The notes: generated by a model not told the origin, from the letters alone. Shown: positions 1-8,344, counted from the first letter of the stretch. The stretch: DNA of 64,000 nt from Streptomyces spororaveus (GCF_016755875.1 NZ_BNED01000005.1:3823001-3887000), one strand, 5' to 3'. Made by a program: numbers and translations.

Positions 1-208
1 GCCCCACCATGCAGATGGTGACGAGCAGCAGGACGCCCCAGTGGACGCGCCGGTCGAGCTGGAACATGGCGGTGAACGCCGCGATGTAGGCGAAGGGCAG
101 CGCGAAGACCGAGTGCTCGATCAGCACGAGTCTCAGGAAGGCCTTGACCTTCCCGGCCTGCGGCGCGGCGGGCCCGGGACCGAGGACCCCTTCGGCTGCC
201 GAGGTCAT
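1..208 (-). CDS. mqnP: UbiA-family prenyltransferase of menaquinone synthesis, N-terminal fragment
   Basis: Only the first 69 codons are present; the gene leaves the window at base 1. The start reads MTSAAEGVLGPGPAAPQ, followed by KVKAFLRLVLIEHSVFALPF and a first membrane segment, the usual opening of actinobacterial UbiA-like prenyltransferases. The family attaches a polyprenyl chain to an aromatic acid in the membrane. The ATG at 208 overlaps the stop of the upstream small gene (ATGA), and the mqnL decarboxylase lies just before that, which argues for the futalosine menaquinone pathway. The prenyl-diphosphate-binding Asp motifs lie outside the window, so the assignment rests on the N-terminus and the neighbours. 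Confidence 0.8.
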   Translation of the reverse strand, partial: MTSAAEGVLGPGPAAPQAGKVKAFLRLVLIEHSVFALPFAYIAAFTAMFQLDRRVHWGVLLLVTICMVG

Positions 209-696
209 ACGACGCTCCGGTGGAACTCGACGACGTGGTCGCGGAGCTCCGCGACCGGGAGCGTGCCCAGTTCCACGTCCAGCGGTCCGGTCTGCGGATC
301 CGGGGCCTGCGCACCGGCCGGCGGTACGACCCGGGCGCTCAGGGCGACGCGGTCGTCGTCGACGGGGGTGACGGACAGGACGATGACGCCGTCGGCCAGT
401 TCGAGTTCGGCGTCACCCTTGCCGGCCAGCGCGTACAGCAGTTCGTCCGCGAAGACCGCGGCCTCGCCGTCGCCGAGGTCGGGCAGCTCGAAGGTGCGCC
501 CCTCGCCGTCCGTCCGGTCGGCCATGACCTGCCAGATGCCGGACTCGCCGGCGAACTCCTCGGGGGTGACCCCGGCCTGTTCGGCCACGAGGCGCAGCCC
601 CGGGTCGTTCACGTCGAGCTCGGGGCGCACCAGCGCCACGCAGGGCGTGCCGTCGCCGAGGAACAGGGCGGGGCCGCCCACAGCCATCGGGCTCAC
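205..696 (-). CDS. Hypothetical protein coupled to mqnL and mqnP
   Basis: A 163-residue protein that I do not recognise. It is acidic and soluble-looking, begins VSPMAVGGPALFLGDG and has no signal peptide or membrane segment. I chose the GTG at 696 because GGAAGGAG lies 8 bases before it and the GTG overlaps the mqnL stop (GTGA); an ATG at 687 would be too far from that site. Its own stop overlaps the start of the prenyltransferase gene. Sitting between two menaquinone genes with overlaps on both sides suggests it is made together with them. Nothing in the sequence shows its role. Confidence 0.75.
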   Translation of the reverse strand: MSPMAVGGPALFLGDGTPCVALVRPELDVNDPGLRLVAEQAGVTPEEFAGESGIWQVMADRTDGEGRTFELPDLGDGEAAVFADELLYALAGKGDAELELADGVIVLSVTPVDDDRVALSARVVPPAGAQAPDPQTGPLDVELGTLPVAELRDHVVEFHRSVV

Positions 697-2150
697 AGTC
701 CGTACTCCTTCCAGCGGCGGTCCACCAGGGCAGCGGTGGCCGGATCGGACTCGACCATGTCGGGCCAGCCTCCGTCGCGGGTGTAGCCCTCCTCGGGCAG
801 CTTCTTCGTCGCGTCGATGCCGGCCTTGCCGCCCCAGAACTGCTGGTACGAGGCGTGGTCCAGGTGGTCCACCGGCCCCTCCACGACGGTGAGGTCGCGG
901 GAGTAGTCGGTGTTGCCCAGGGCCCGCCAGGAGACCTCGTGCAGGTCGTGGACGTCGCAGTCCTTGTCGACCACGATGATCAGCTTGGTCAGCGACATCA
1001 TGTGCGCGCCCCAGATGGCGTGCATGACCTTCTGGGCGTGCTTGGGGTACTTCTTGTCGATCGAGACGATCGCGCAGTTGTGGAAGCCGCCCGATTCCGG
1101 GAGGTGGTAGTCCACGATGTCCGGCACGATGATCTTGAGCAGGGGCAGGAAGAACCGCTCCGTCGCGCGGCCGAGGGGGCCGTCCTCGGTCGGCGGGCGG
1201 CCGACGACGATCGACTGGATGAGCGGACGCCTGCGCATCGTCACGCAGTCGATCTTCAGGGCCGGGAAGGGCTCCTGCGGGGTGTAGAAGCCGGTGTGGT
1301 CGCCGAAGGGGCCCTCGGGGAGCATCTCGCCGGGCTCCAGCCAGCCCTCGATCACGACCTCCGCGTTGGCCGGGACCTGGAGCGGGACCGTCTTGCAGTC
1401 GACCATCTCGATCCGCTTGCCCGCGACGAAGCCGGCGAAGAGGTACTCGTCGATGTCGCCCGGCAGCGGCGCGGTGGACGCGTACGTCACCGCGGGCGGG
1501 CAGCCGAAGGCGATCGCGACCGGCAGCCGCTCGCCCTTGGCCGCGGCGACGGCGTAGTGGTTGCGGCTGTCCTTGTGGATCTGCCAGTGCATGCCGATGG
1601 TGCGCTTGTCGTGGCGCTGGAGCCGGTAGAGGCCGAGGTTGCGCACGCCCGTCTCGGGGTGCTTGGTGTGGGTCAGGCCGAGGTTGAAGAAGTCGCCGCC
1701 GTCCTTGGGCCAGGTGAAGAGGGCCGGAAGCTGGTCGAGGTCGACGTCGTCGCCGGTGAGGACGACCTCCTGGACGGGCGCGGAGTCGCCCTTCACCTTC
1801 TTCGGCGGCACGTGGACCATCGAGCCGAGCTTGCCGAAGGCCTCGCGGACCCCGATGAAGCCCTGCGGGAGTTCCGGCTTGAGCAGGCCGCCGATCTTCT
1901 CGCTGATCTCGGCGTAGGACTTCAGGCCGAGGGCCTTCAGGAGGCGGCGGTCGGTGCCGAAGACGTTCATGGCCAGCGGCATCGCCGAGCCCTTGACGTT
2001 CTCGAAGAGGAGGGCCGGGCCCCCCGCCTTGTTCACTCTGTCGACGATCTCCCCGACCTCCAGGTACGGGTCGACTTCGGCCTTGATGCGCTTGAGGTCG
2101 CCCTCCCGCTCCAGGGCCCGGAGCAGCGAGCGGAGATCGTCGTAAGCCAT
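693..2150 (-). CDS. mqnL: UbiD-family menaquinone biosynthesis decarboxylase
   Basis: 485 residues, normal for the UbiD family of prenylated-FMN-dependent decarboxylases. It removes the ring carboxyl group of the aromatic intermediate in late futalosine-pathway menaquinone synthesis. Visible family signatures are MAYDDLRSLLRALEREGDL at the N-terminus, the central EGPFGDHTGFYTP loop near residue 280 (compare EGPxGExTG), and HNCAIVSIDKKYPKHAQKV in the C-terminal half. The gene is the first of a tightly overlapping set with the small protein and the UbiA-type prenyltransferase. Futalosine rather than ubiquinone use is inferred from the organism type; actinomycetes lack ubiquinone. Confidence 0.92.
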   Translation of the reverse strand: MAYDDLRSLLRALEREGDLKRIKAEVDPYLEVGEIVDRVNKAGGPALLFENVKGSAMPLAMNVFGTDRRLLKALGLKSYAEISEKIGGLLKPELPQGFIGVREAFGKLGSMVHVPPKKVKGDSAPVQEVVLTGDDVDLDQLPALFTWPKDGGDFFNLGLTHTKHPETGVRNLGLYRLQRHDKRTIGMHWQIHKDSRNHYAVAAAKGERLPVAIAFGCPPAVTYASTAPLPGDIDEYLFAGFVAGKRIEMVDCKTVPLQVPANAEVVIEGWLEPGEMLPEGPFGDHTGFYTPQEPFPALKIDCVTMRRRPLIQSIVVGRPPTEDGPLGRATERFFLPLLKIIVPDIVDYHLPESGGFHNCAIVSIDKKYPKHAQKVMHAIWGAHMMSLTKLIIVVDKDCDVHDLHEVSWRALGNTDYSRDLTVVEGPVDHLDHASYQQFWGGKAGIDATKKLPEEGYTRDGGWPDMVESDPATAALVDRRWKEYGL

Positions 2151-2241
2151 AGGGGTCAGTATCCGTCACCAACTACCCTGGAGGCGTCACCGGGGCCCTG
2201 ACGCGGGCCCCCCGTCACTGACTGGGAGTCGGTCCCACACC

Positions 2242-2556
2242 GTGCTGCGCTATCTGCCGTTCCTGCTGATCCTCGCGCTGACCATCTACGCCTTCATCGA
2301 CTGCCTGAACACCCCGGAGCCGGAGGTCAAGCACCTCCCCAAGGTGATCTGGGTGATCATCATCCTGCTCTTCTCCATCGTGGGACCGGTCGTGTGGCTG
2401 TTCGCGGGCAAGGACCGGGTCGCCTCGGGAGGTGGCCGGGCGCGCCGGACGCAGTGGGTGGCGCCCGACGACAACCCGGAGTTCCTGAAGTCGCTGCGTG
2501 ACGAGCAGCAGCAGAAGAAGGACCAGGAGCAGGACAAGGACAAGGACCAGGGCTGA
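2242..2556 (+). CDS. PLDc_N-domain small membrane protein
   Basis: 104 residues. Two hydrophobic segments (about residues 1-20 and 33-54) flank a short polar loop, followed by a charged tail rich in Asp, Lys and Gln. The stretch PKVIWVIIILLFSIVGPVVW followed by LFAGKD matches the phospholipase D N-terminal (PLDc_N) membrane domain, here without any catalytic HKD domain. The function of such stand-alone proteins is unknown to me. It is divergent from mqnL across about 90 bases. The GTG start has only a distant GGGAG upstream, so the start is less certain than the gene. Confidence 0.8.
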   Translation: MLRYLPFLLILALTIYAFIDCLNTPEPEVKHLPKVIWVIIILLFSIVGPVVWLFAGKDRVASGGGRARRTQWVAPDDNPEFLKSLRDEQQQKKDQEQDKDKDQG

Positions 2557-2578
2557 GCCCGGGCCCCCCGGCCTCAGC
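2552..2578. terminator. Hairpin between convergent PLDc_N and cupin genes
   Basis: GCTGAGCCCGGG pairs with CCCGGCCTCAGC with one mismatch and a short C-rich loop. It covers the stop codon of the PLDc_N gene and lies between two genes that converge, as expected for a shared intrinsic terminator. There is no T-tract, which is usual in Streptomyces. Confidence 0.5.
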
Positions 2579-2590
2579 GGGGGCGGGTGC

Positions 2591-2962
2591 CTACCGCGCC
2601 CACGGCAGGACGCGGGTGCCCTCCTCCCCGGGGACCGAGACCACGCCGTCCGCGCGCATCACGACGTAGGCCTCGAAGGCCTCGGCGGCGTGGATGCGGC
2701 GCGGTACGTCCGGGGGCAGGACGAGGGTCCGGCCGGCGGCGACCTTCTCGGTGCGGCCGGCGCAGGTGACCTCCAGGGAGCCGGCGGTCAGCGTCCACAC
2801 CTGCTCGCGGCTGACGGAGTGTTCGGGGCCGGCGCTGCCGGCGGACATGGCCACGTGCCAGCTGCTGAGCTCGGCGCTGCCTCGGCTGGGGGCGGCGAAG
2901 CCGGTCATGGTGGCGTTGGGGGTGGCGGTGACGTTCTCGGGTGAAGCGCTGATCACGTGCAA
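2591..2962 (-). CDS. Cupin-domain protein
   Basis: About 123 residues forming one small cupin barrel. The middle reads WHVAMSAGSAGPEHSVSREQ and QVWTLTAGSLEV, with GRTLVLPPDVPRRIHA as the second cupin motif. The metal-ligand pattern is incomplete (one clear His in each motif), so enzyme activity is not evident. The likely start is TTG at 2962, with AAGAGGA 6 bases upstream; a GTG at 2983 in frame has no good ribosome site. It is transcribed away from a MarR regulator across a tandem palindrome and is the most probable target of that regulator. Confidence 0.75.
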   Translation of the reverse strand: MHVISASPENVTATPNATMTGFAAPSRGSAELSSWHVAMSAGSAGPEHSVSREQVWTLTAGSLEVTCAGRTEKVAAGRTLVLPPDVPRRIHAAEAFEAYVVMRADGVVSVPGEEGTRVLPWAR

Positions 2963-2991
2963 GGCGGGTCCTCTTCTTCTCACGGCGTGCG

Positions 2992-3032
2992 AGTAAAGCT
3001 CCTTTACTTCCAGTGAGTAAAGCAGCTTGACT
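2992..3032. promoter_or_regulatory. Tandem operator palindromes, cupin/MarR divergent promoter
   Basis: AGTAAAG-CTC-CTTTACT (2992-3008) is a perfect 7-3-7 palindrome. AGTAAAG-CAG-CTTGACT (3016-3032) repeats the design with one mismatch, 24 bases downstream. Two identically built sites between divergent genes, one encoding a MarR-type regulator, look like paired dimer-binding operators. The second site contains TTGACT, which could serve as a -35 element for the regulator gene. Confidence 0.65.
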
Positions 3033-3053
3033 CAGCCGTGTCACCATATTTGC

Positions 3054-3518
3054 GTGAAGAGAGACGAGAACGAGGGCGTCGAGCTGCTGTTCCTGCTCGG
3101 CCTGGGCTTCCAGACGCTGCTCGGGGAGTTCACCCGGCGCGTCGCCGATGCCGGATACCCCGACCTGCGGCCGGTGCACGGCATGGCCTTCCAGGCCCTC
3201 CAGGGCGCCGGAGCCACCGCGACCGAGCTCGCCGAACGGCTCGGGGTGACCAAGCAGGCTGCCGGACAGATCGTCGACGACCTGGAGAAACGGGGCTACG
3301 TCCGCCGCGAGCCGCACCCGGGGGGCGGCCGTCGCAAACTGGTGGTCCTGACCCAGGCGGCCCGGGACCACCTCGCGGTCGCGGGCCGGATCCTGCACGA
3401 GCTGGAGGCCGAACTGGGCCGCGGCACCGACCTCACCGCCCTGCGCGAAGGGCTCGGCGAGGTCGTGCGCACCTTCCACGGGGAGGGCGGCCTGCCGCCG
3501 CTGCGCCCGGTCTGGTGA
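3054..3518 (+). CDS. MarR-family transcriptional regulator
   Basis: About 154 residues from the GTG at 3054 (VKRDENEGVELLFLLGLGF). The winged helix-turn-helix covers roughly residues 45-110: ATATELAERLGVTKQAAGQI is the helix-turn-helix and YVRREPHPGGGRRKLVVLT is the wing. Flanking helices would form the dimer interface. No Shine-Dalgarno sequence precedes the GTG, so the message may be leaderless; an in-frame TTG at 3027 also exists but would place the start inside the second operator. Divergent from the cupin gene and probably autoregulatory. The ligand is unknown. Confidence 0.82.
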   Translation: MKRDENEGVELLFLLGLGFQTLLGEFTRRVADAGYPDLRPVHGMAFQALQGAGATATELAERLGVTKQAAGQIVDDLEKRGYVRREPHPGGGRRKLVVLTQAARDHLAVAGRILHELEAELGRGTDLTALREGLGEVVRTFHGEGGLPPLRPVW

Positions 3519-3531
3519 GGGGTCGCCGTCG

Positions 3532-4035
3532 CTACGCGCGGGCGAGGGAGGCGTAGGCCTCGCGCAGGGCGGTCCAGCGGGCGTCCGTCCAGGCGGACCA
3601 GTCCGCGGGCCGCCCGTCCAGGGCGGAGTCGAGCAGCTCGAAATGCTCGTGCCAGCCCGCCAGGCAGTCCAGGCGCTCGTCCTCGGACCCGACCCGCTCG
3701 TTCACGAACCGGATCACGGTCGAATCGGTCCCGACGGGTTCCAGATGGAAGCGGATCCGCCCGTGCTCGGTGACCGTGTACTCGGCGACCCGCTCCGGGT
3801 CCCAGGCGGTGACCCGCCCGGTCGCCACGGTGGCGCTGTTCAGCCAGCGCAGCGTGACCGCCCCGCCGAGCCTGCGCTCCAGGACGTCGGCCGCCGCCAG
3901 CCAGCCGCGCAGCCCGTCCGGCGTGGTCAGGGCGGGCCACAGCGCCACGTAGGCGTGCGGCAGGTGCAGCTCGAAACGGAGCAGCCAGCGGTTCTCGCCG
4001 CGCTGCTCGCTGGTGGCATGGCTCACGAGAGACAT
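3532..4035 (-). CDS. SRPBCC/AHSA1-like domain protein
   Basis: 167 residues. Features of the START-like helix-grip fold seen in AHSA1/SRPBCC proteins are ALTTPDGLRGWLAAADVLER near residue 35, a strand-rich middle and a long C-terminal helix (LAGWHEHFELLDSALDG). These folds bind hydrophobic ligands or act as co-chaperone domains; no catalytic site can be named. It converges with the MarR gene across 13 bases and is separated from ccsB by about 25 bases. The ATG at 4035 gives the full domain. Confidence 0.72.
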   Translation of the reverse strand: MSLVSHATSEQRGENRWLLRFELHLPHAYVALWPALTTPDGLRGWLAAADVLERRLGGAVTLRWLNSATVATGRVTAWDPERVAEYTVTEHGRIRFHLEPVGTDSTVIRFVNERVGSEDERLDCLAGWHEHFELLDSALDGRPADWSAWTDARWTALREAYASLARA

Positions 4036-4060
4036 GCCACCAGCGTCCCACTCCCGCCGG

Positions 4061-5164
4061 TCAGACGCCCGCGTACGAGTGCTTGCCGCTGAGCAGGATG
4101 TTCACGCCGTAGTAGTTCCAGATCCAGCACGCGAAGGCGAAGAGCGCCAGGTACGCGGCCTTGCGGCCCTTCCAGCCGGCGGTGGCGCGGGCGTGCAGGT
4201 AGCAGGCGTAGGCCACCCAGGTGACGAAGGACCAGACCTCCTTGGGGTCCCAGTTCCAGTAGCGGCCCCAGGCGTCGCCGGCCCAGATCGCGCCCGCGAT
4301 GATCGTGAAGGTCCACAGCGGGAAGACGGCCGCGTTGATCCGGTACGAGAACTTGTCGAGGGAGGCCGCCGAAGGCAGCCGCTCCAGCACCGAGCTGCGG
4401 AACTTCCCCGGCGTGCGGCCCGCCTCCAGCTGGCTCTCGTAGGAGTCCCGGAAGAGGTAGAGGACCGCGCCCGCGGCGCCGATGTAGAAGACCGCGCCGC
4501 AGAAGATCGCCGTGGAGACGTGGATCCACAGCCAGTACGAGTGCAGGGCCGGCACCAGCTGGTCGCTGTCGGTGTAGAGCCAGGTGACCGCGATGCCGAG
4601 GTCCAGCAGGACGGTGGTGACCAGGATCAGGCCGAGCCAGCCGATGTTCTTCTTCAGGGCCAGCAGCACCAGGTACACGCCGACGGCCACCGTGGAGAAG
4701 GTGATCGAGAACTCGTACATGTTGCCCCAGGGGGCCCGCTCCACCGACATCGCGCGGGCCACGACCCCGGCCGCCTCGATGAGGAAGGCGAGCGCGGTCA
4801 GCGAGACCGCGATCCGCCCGTACAGGTCGCCCTGCACGGTGCCGCCGGCGGCGCCGGGGCCGTCCGGGACGTCGCGGGTACCGGCGGCGGAGCGGGTGGT
4901 GACCTTGGGCTGGTCGAGCACGGCGGTGGCGCCGGCCTTGCCGCGGACCTGCACGGCGGGGGCTCCCGCGGCCGCTCCGGCGGCTCCGGCCGCCTTGGCG
5001 CCGGTCAGCGCGGCGGCCGTACGGCCCACCTTGCTGCGGCTGCCGAAGGTCCACTCGGCGATGTGCGCGAAGAAGGCGAACATGTAGACCGCCATCGACG
5101 AATAGATCAGGTAGTTGCTGATCTCAGCCAGGTTCTCGTTGGCTGCGGCTGCGAGCGGCGTCAT
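4061..5164 (-). CDS. ccsB: Cytochrome c biogenesis protein CcsB (ResC/CcsA type)
   Basis: 367 residues and multi-spanning. The heme-handling tryptophan-rich WWD-type segment is present as GDAWGRYWNWDPKEVWSFVT in the C-terminal half, with conserved His residues in neighbouring loops. An Ala/Gly-rich cytoplasmic insert of about 80 residues follows the first membrane helix, common in actinobacterial versions. With ResB it exports heme and attaches it to apocytochrome c on the outer face of the membrane (system II). The start overlaps the resB stop by 4 bases, so the two are translationally coupled. Last gene of the resA-ccdA-resB-ccsB set. Confidence 0.93.
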   Translation of the reverse strand: MTPLAAAANENLAEISNYLIYSSMAVYMFAFFAHIAEWTFGSRSKVGRTAAALTGAKAAGAAGAAAGAPAVQVRGKAGATAVLDQPKVTTRSAAGTRDVPDGPGAAGGTVQGDLYGRIAVSLTALAFLIEAAGVVARAMSVERAPWGNMYEFSITFSTVAVGVYLVLLALKKNIGWLGLILVTTVLLDLGIAVTWLYTDSDQLVPALHSYWLWIHVSTAIFCGAVFYIGAAGAVLYLFRDSYESQLEAGRTPGKFRSSVLERLPSAASLDKFSYRINAAVFPLWTFTIIAGAIWAGDAWGRYWNWDPKEVWSFVTWVAYACYLHARATAGWKGRKAAYLALFAFACWIWNYYGVNILLSGKHSYAGV

Positions 5165-6894
5165 CCGCGCTCTCCTTCAGGGGTTTCTTCAACACGTGGT
5201 TCGGCCATTGCGGCGGGCGCGGTGGGCGCCTGCCGGTGCAGCTGGGCGGCGAGCTCCGCCAGCTCCTGCGGGAGCCTGGTGGACTCGCTGCGGCCCAGGC
5301 CCGCCATCTCGACGACGGTCACGCCGTCCTCACCGGTCACCGCGCGGACCCAGATCCGGCGGCGCTGGATGAACAGCGATCCGGCCAGGCCCGCGATGGC
5401 GGCGATCGCACCCGTGAGGGCGAGGCCGCTGCCGGGCTGGTGGGTGACGGAGAAGGTGGCCCAGCGCTCGATGCCCTCGAACTTCACGGTGCCCGCCCCG
5501 TTCGGCAGGGTCATCGTGTCGCCGGGCGCCAGCTTCTGCTTGAACTGCTGGCCCGACTCGTCCTTGAAGGGCTCCATCTTGGTGGTGGTGAGCCGGTAGA
5601 CGTTCTGCGGCAGACCCGAGTCCACGCCGAGGCTGCCGTGCCAGGCGTTGAGCATGAGCTGCGGGTTCAGCAGGGCGGGGAACTGCGAGAACATCGTGCC
5701 CTTGCCCTCGCCGGCGAAGCTCGGGACGAAGACGGCGTTGAAGCCGAGCTGCTCCTTCTTGCCGTCCTTGTCCTTGTAGCCGTCGGTGACCTTGACGGCT
5801 CCGGTGGAGGTGAGGTTGGCGTCCTGCGGGAGCACCGGCACGGCGTCCTTGAAGATCACCTTGCCGGTGGGGTCGGTCACCGAGACGATCGGCGCGTAGC
5901 CGTGGCCGAGCAGGTAGACCTTGGAGCCGTCGACCTCCAGGGGCTTGTTGACCTGGATCTCGCGCTTCTGCGGCGTGCCGTGGGCGCCGTCCGAGAAGGT
6001 GACGTACGCCTTGAAGTCGCGCGGGGTGCCCCGCTGCGGGCCGGTCATCTCGTACGTCGCGTCGAACCGGTCCAGTGTGAAGCTGAACGGCGGCAGGTCG
6101 TCCGGGTCGAAGAGGGTGCCGGACTTGAAGTCGTCGTACTGGGTGAGCGTGTTCGAGAAGCCGGTGCCGCGCAGGACCAGCTTGCCGCCCTCGGACTTGA
6201 AGTACTGGCCCCAGGCGAAGGCCACCAGCATCACGATCAGCGCGACGTGGAAGATCAGGTTCCCCGCCTCGCGGAGGTAGCCCTTCTCCGCCGCGACGTA
6301 CCCCTGGCCGGCCTCGGTGCGGAAGCGGCTGCCGCGGAGCACCGTGCGCGCGTACGAGAGGACCTCGTCCGGGGTCTTCCCGGTGCGCCAGGTGGTGTGG
6401 GCGGGCAGCCGGTCCAGGCGCCGGGGGGCCGCCGGCGGGCGGCCGCGGAGCTGGCCGACGAACTGCCAGGAGCGCGGCACGATGCAGCCGATGAGCGAGA
6501 TGAACAGCAGCAGGTAGATCGCCGAGAACCACACCGAGCTGTAGACGTCGAAGAGCTGGAGCTTCTCGGCGACGGTCACCCAGGAGGGGTTCTCCCGCTT
6601 CCAGTCGACGACCTTCATCGCGTCGACGTTGGACTGCGGGACGAGGGAGCCGGGGATGGCGCCCAGGGACAGCAGGAAGAGCAGGATCAGCGCCACCCGC
6701 ATGGAGGTGAGCTGCCGCCAGAACCAGCGGGCCCAGCCGATCACGCCGATGCCGACGGCCGGCCCGGCGGGGCTGTCCTCCAGCGGCGCGGTGGAGAGCT
6801 GGGCACCGGCGGCGGCGTCGGTGGAGTCCGCCGCGGCGGACGTGTGCGAGGCCTCGTCGGGCGTCTCGGTGGTCGCTTTGTCTGTCGTACTCAT
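5161..6894 (-). CDS. resB: Cytochrome c biogenesis protein ResB
   Basis: 577 residues. The ResB domain runs from about residue 50, with membrane helices at VALILLFLLSLGAIPGSLVP, at SAIYLLLFISLIGCIVPRSW, near residue 210 (LIFHVALIVMLVAFAWG) and near residue 505 (ALTGAIAAIAGLAGSLF). A large extracytoplasmic domain lies between the last two. The acidic, Ser/Thr-rich N-terminal 45 residues are an actinobacterial extension. It works with CcsB in system II heme delivery and ligation. Thirteen bases after ccdA and overlapping ccsB by 4 bases; clearly one operon. Confidence 0.93.
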   Translation of the reverse strand: MSTTDKATTETPDEASHTSAAADSTDAAAGAQLSTAPLEDSPAGPAVGIGVIGWARWFWRQLTSMRVALILLFLLSLGAIPGSLVPQSNVDAMKVVDWKRENPSWVTVAEKLQLFDVYSSVWFSAIYLLLFISLIGCIVPRSWQFVGQLRGRPPAAPRRLDRLPAHTTWRTGKTPDEVLSYARTVLRGSRFRTEAGQGYVAAEKGYLREAGNLIFHVALIVMLVAFAWGQYFKSEGGKLVLRGTGFSNTLTQYDDFKSGTLFDPDDLPPFSFTLDRFDATYEMTGPQRGTPRDFKAYVTFSDGAHGTPQKREIQVNKPLEVDGSKVYLLGHGYAPIVSVTDPTGKVIFKDAVPVLPQDANLTSTGAVKVTDGYKDKDGKKEQLGFNAVFVPSFAGEGKGTMFSQFPALLNPQLMLNAWHGSLGVDSGLPQNVYRLTTTKMEPFKDESGQQFKQKLAPGDTMTLPNGAGTVKFEGIERWATFSVTHQPGSGLALTGAIAAIAGLAGSLFIQRRRIWVRAVTGEDGVTVVEMAGLGRSESTRLPQELAELAAQLHRQAPTAPAAMAEPRVEETPEGERG

Positions 6895-6907
6895 GTGCCT
6901 TTAGTCC

Positions 6908-7681
6908 TCAGATCCCCACCGTGAAGCCTTGGGTCCAGCTCTGCATGTCGCTGATGATGCTGTCCCACAAACCTGTGACGAGCAGCAGACCGGTCAGGAT
7001 CAGCATGCCGCCACCGATGCGCATCACCCACGCATAGTGCTTCTTCACCCAGCCGAACGCACCGAGCGCCTTGCGGAAGGCGATCGCGGCGAGCACGAAG
7101 GGCAGGCCGAGGCCCAGGCAGTAGACGACGGTCAGCAGCGCGCCCCGGCCGGCGCTCGCCTGGTCGATGGAGAGCGTGTTGACGGCGGCGAGGGTCGGTC
7201 CCATGCAGGGGGTCCAGCCGACGCCGAAGAGCACGCCGAGCACGGGCGCGCCGACCAGGCCCGCCGTCGGCTTCCGGTGGAAGCGGAACTCGCGCATCGT
7301 CAGACCCGGGATCGCCCCCATGAAGAAGAGGCCGAGCACGATCACCAGGCCGCCCAGCACCCGGGAGATGATCTCCTTGTTCTCCTGGAGCTCGGCGCCG
7401 AAGTAGCCGAAGAGAGCACCGGTGGAGACGAAGACGGCGGTGAAGCCGGCGATGAACAGGCTCGCGCCCGCCAGCATCCGGCCGCGGCGGGCCTCGGCGA
7501 GGTCGGCGCCGCTGACGCCGGTCACGTAGGAGAGGTAGCCGGGGACCAGGGGCAGCACGCAGGGCGAGAAGAAGGAGACCAGGCCGGCGAGGAGCGAGAT
7601 CGGGAGCGCGAGCATCAGCGTCCCGTTCAGGACCGTCTCGTTCACACCGGTGGCCTCTGCGGCGAGGACGTACGCGAGCAC
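6908..7681 (-). CDS. ccdA: CcdA-type transmembrane thiol-electron transporter
   Basis: 257 residues with about six membrane helices. The two redox cysteines sit in the expected helices: SFFSPCVLPLVPGYLSYVTG near residue 40 and GVGWTPCMGPTLAAVNTLS near residue 155. It passes electrons from cytoplasmic thioredoxin across the membrane to extracytoplasmic thiol proteins, here most likely the ResA-like lipoprotein encoded 4 bases upstream. The GTG start at 7681 has GGAGAAG 7 bases before it. Second gene of the cytochrome c maturation operon. Confidence 0.93.
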   Translation of the reverse strand: MLAYVLAAEATGVNETVLNGTLMLALPISLLAGLVSFFSPCVLPLVPGYLSYVTGVSGADLAEARRGRMLAGASLFIAGFTAVFVSTGALFGYFGAELQENKEIISRVLGGLVIVLGLFFMGAIPGLTMREFRFHRKPTAGLVGAPVLGVLFGVGWTPCMGPTLAAVNTLSIDQASAGRGALLTVVYCLGLGLPFVLAAIAFRKALGAFGWVKKHYAWVMRIGGGMLILTGLLLVTGLWDSIISDMQSWTQGFTVGI

Positions 7682-7685
7682 GCGG

Positions 7686-8327
7686 TCACTTCTCCGCGAG
7701 GACCGGCTCGATCATCGAACGCAGCTGCTCGGCGTTGACCGGCGCCAGGCTGCGGGCGGCGATCTTGCCGTCCTTGTCGAGGACGATCGTGGAGGGGATG
7801 GCGTTCGGGTTGAGCGTGCCCTTGGGGAAACGGAGCATCAGCTTCCCGGCGGGGTCGAAGAGGCTCGGGTAGGTGATCCCGTAGTTCTCCTCGAAGGCGA
7901 TCGCGTTCTGTTTGCTGTTGTCGCGGGTGTTGATCCCGACGAAGGCGACGTCCTTGCCGGCGTCGGCGTACTCCTTGGAGACCGTCGCGAAGTAACCGGC
8001 CTCGCCGCGGCACGGCGGGCACCAGGAACCCCACACGTTGAGGACCACGACCTTGCCCTTGAGCGTGGTGGTGTCGAGGGTCTCGTCGCGGACCGTTTCA
8101 CCGTCGAGCTTGGGGGCGTCGGCGCGCTCCGCCTTGGACGCGGTGGAGATGCCGCTCGCACCCGTGACGTAGTTGCCGCCGGACCCGCTGACCGGCTTGC
8201 CGCCGTCCGAACCGGTGCACGCCGACAGCGTGAGGGCGCCGGCCAGGGTCGCCACGGCCAGCAGGGTGGCACGGCCGCCGGTCGAGCGGCGGCTACTACG
8301 ACGGATACGCGCGCGGCTAAGGCTCAT
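7686..8327 (-). CDS. ResA/TlpA-type thioredoxin-like lipoprotein
   Basis: 213 residues. The N-terminus carries a basic region and a lipoprotein signal ending in the lipobox TLSAC at about residue 36. The thioredoxin fold follows, with the active site WGSWCPPCRGEAGYF near residue 115 and the cis-Pro region AIPSTIVLDKDG. It should keep the CXXC heme-binding thiols of apocytochrome c reduced, taking electrons from CcdA. First gene of the operon. No Shine-Dalgarno sequence lies before the ATG; a near-palindrome overlaps the start codon, so regulation or a leaderless start is possible. Confidence 0.9.
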   Translation of the reverse strand: MSLSRARIRRSSRRSTGGRATLLAVATLAGALTLSACTGSDGGKPVSGSGGNYVTGASGISTASKAERADAPKLDGETVRDETLDTTTLKGKVVVLNVWGSWCPPCRGEAGYFATVSKEYADAGKDVAFVGINTRDNSKQNAIAFEENYGITYPSLFDPAGKLMLRFPKGTLNPNAIPSTIVLDKDGKIAARSLAPVNAEQLRSMIEPVLAEK

Positions 8328-8344
8328 GTGAAAAGTTTCGCATG
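8325..8344. promoter_or_regulatory. Near-perfect palindrome over the resA-like start codon
   Basis: CATGTGAAA-AG-TTTCGCATG pairs 8 of 9 positions in each arm and includes the start codon of the thioredoxin-like lipoprotein on the minus strand. It could be an operator for the cytochrome c maturation operon. The bound protein is unknown. Confidence 0.4.

Noticed and set aside
855..2201. 448-residue plus-strand frame opposite mqnL
   Set aside because: Antisense shadow of a clearly recognised UbiD-family gene; its translation is low-complexity and matches nothing.
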